A DNA stretch of 64,000 nt from Methylobacterium organophilum (GTDB lineage: Bacteria > Pseudomonadota > Alphaproteobacteria > Rhizobiales > Beijerinckiaceae), in contig NZ_BPQV01000014.1 of NCBI RefSeq assembly GCF_022179465.1, positions 110,098-174,097 on the forward strand. Reading direction: 5' to 3'. The position numbers and the translations under genes are program-made. Below are positions 63,893 through 64,000 of this stretch, one piece after another; position 1 is the stretch's first letter, and every line of letters starts with the position of its first letter. The notes under the pieces are model-generated. The model saw nothing but the letters and a program-made list of their open reading frames with translations. It was not told the DNA's origin and searched no databases.

Positions 63893-64000
63893 TTATATTC
63901 CTAAGCCATTGTCTGGCTGGAATTTCTGCTAAAATCAGTACCTTAGGCCGCCGCCGGTCATGCAATCGGGCGGTGCAAACGGGCCATGGCGCTGATGTCG

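Noticed and set aside
63630-63965. A minus-strand frame crossing the tRNA gene
   Set aside because: It overlaps tRNA-Arg completely and has no supporting features.

Overview
The window is a contiguous, GC-rich stretch of chromosome from an alphaproteobacterium. The best guess is Hyphomicrobiales, family Methylobacteriaceae (Methylobacterium/Methylorubrum-like). That placement rests on very high GC, a MucR-type regulator, a GcrA-type C-terminal domain, a fused ureAB gene and general gene style; it is inference, because no rRNA or species marker is present. Almost all of the window is ordinary chromosomal coding sequence. I see no phage, transposase, CRISPR array or rRNA. One tRNA gene, tRNA-Arg(ACG), lies at the right edge.

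Layout. 0-4 kb: a hydrolase fragment, the UV-damage endonuclease uvsE, a CYTH-CHAD protein, an exported unknown and a mini-protein resembling the GcrA C-terminus. 4.7-9.1 kb: a HerA/DUF87-like ATPase, a VanZ-like membrane protein and an iron-type membrane cluster (DUF3649, PepSY-TM, DUF3325) with a possible Irr-like box upstream. 9.9-14.2 kb: an Mrp-type cation/proton antiporter operon, E-F-G-(DUF4040)-B-C-D, lacking the large NuoL-like part of MrpA. 14.4-19.2 kb: two small unknowns, a phosphate-selective-type porin and an ABC-F ATPase. 19.4-23 kb: a Crp/Fnr regulator and a polyamine-type ABC transporter (ATPase plus two permeases, no binding protein). 23-34.2 kb: small unknowns, a three-subunit molybdenum hydroxylase with a cytochrome c, an RND efflux adaptor and permease, and a cysteine-free MucR-family regulator. 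34.6-45.3 kb: an MFS carrier, the cytochrome bo3 quinol oxidase operon cyoABCD with SURF1, a zinc alcohol dehydrogenase, and rlmN. 45.7-48.4 kb: an outer-membrane beta-barrel and gamma-glutamyltransferase.

The most coherent region is 49.5-63.5 kb, which reads as a nitrogen-scavenging island. It holds the pyrimidine-degradation operon rutABCDF with its regulator RutR and a near-perfect RutR operator, an aromatic amino acid/histidine ammonia-lyase, a complete urease operon (ureD, fused ureAB, ureC, ureE, ureF, ureG) and an adenine deaminase. Each is expected to release ammonia from uracil, an amino acid, urea or adenine.

I found no convincing wholly new system. Worth a second look are an internally deleted DUF29 gene inside the urease operon, the Mrp operon without MrpA, the zinc-site-less MucR protein, a 14-bp AT-rich motif shared exactly by two distant promoters, a 16-bp palindrome-like motif shared by two other promoters, and a 17-bp GC-rich repeat shared by two intergenic regions.
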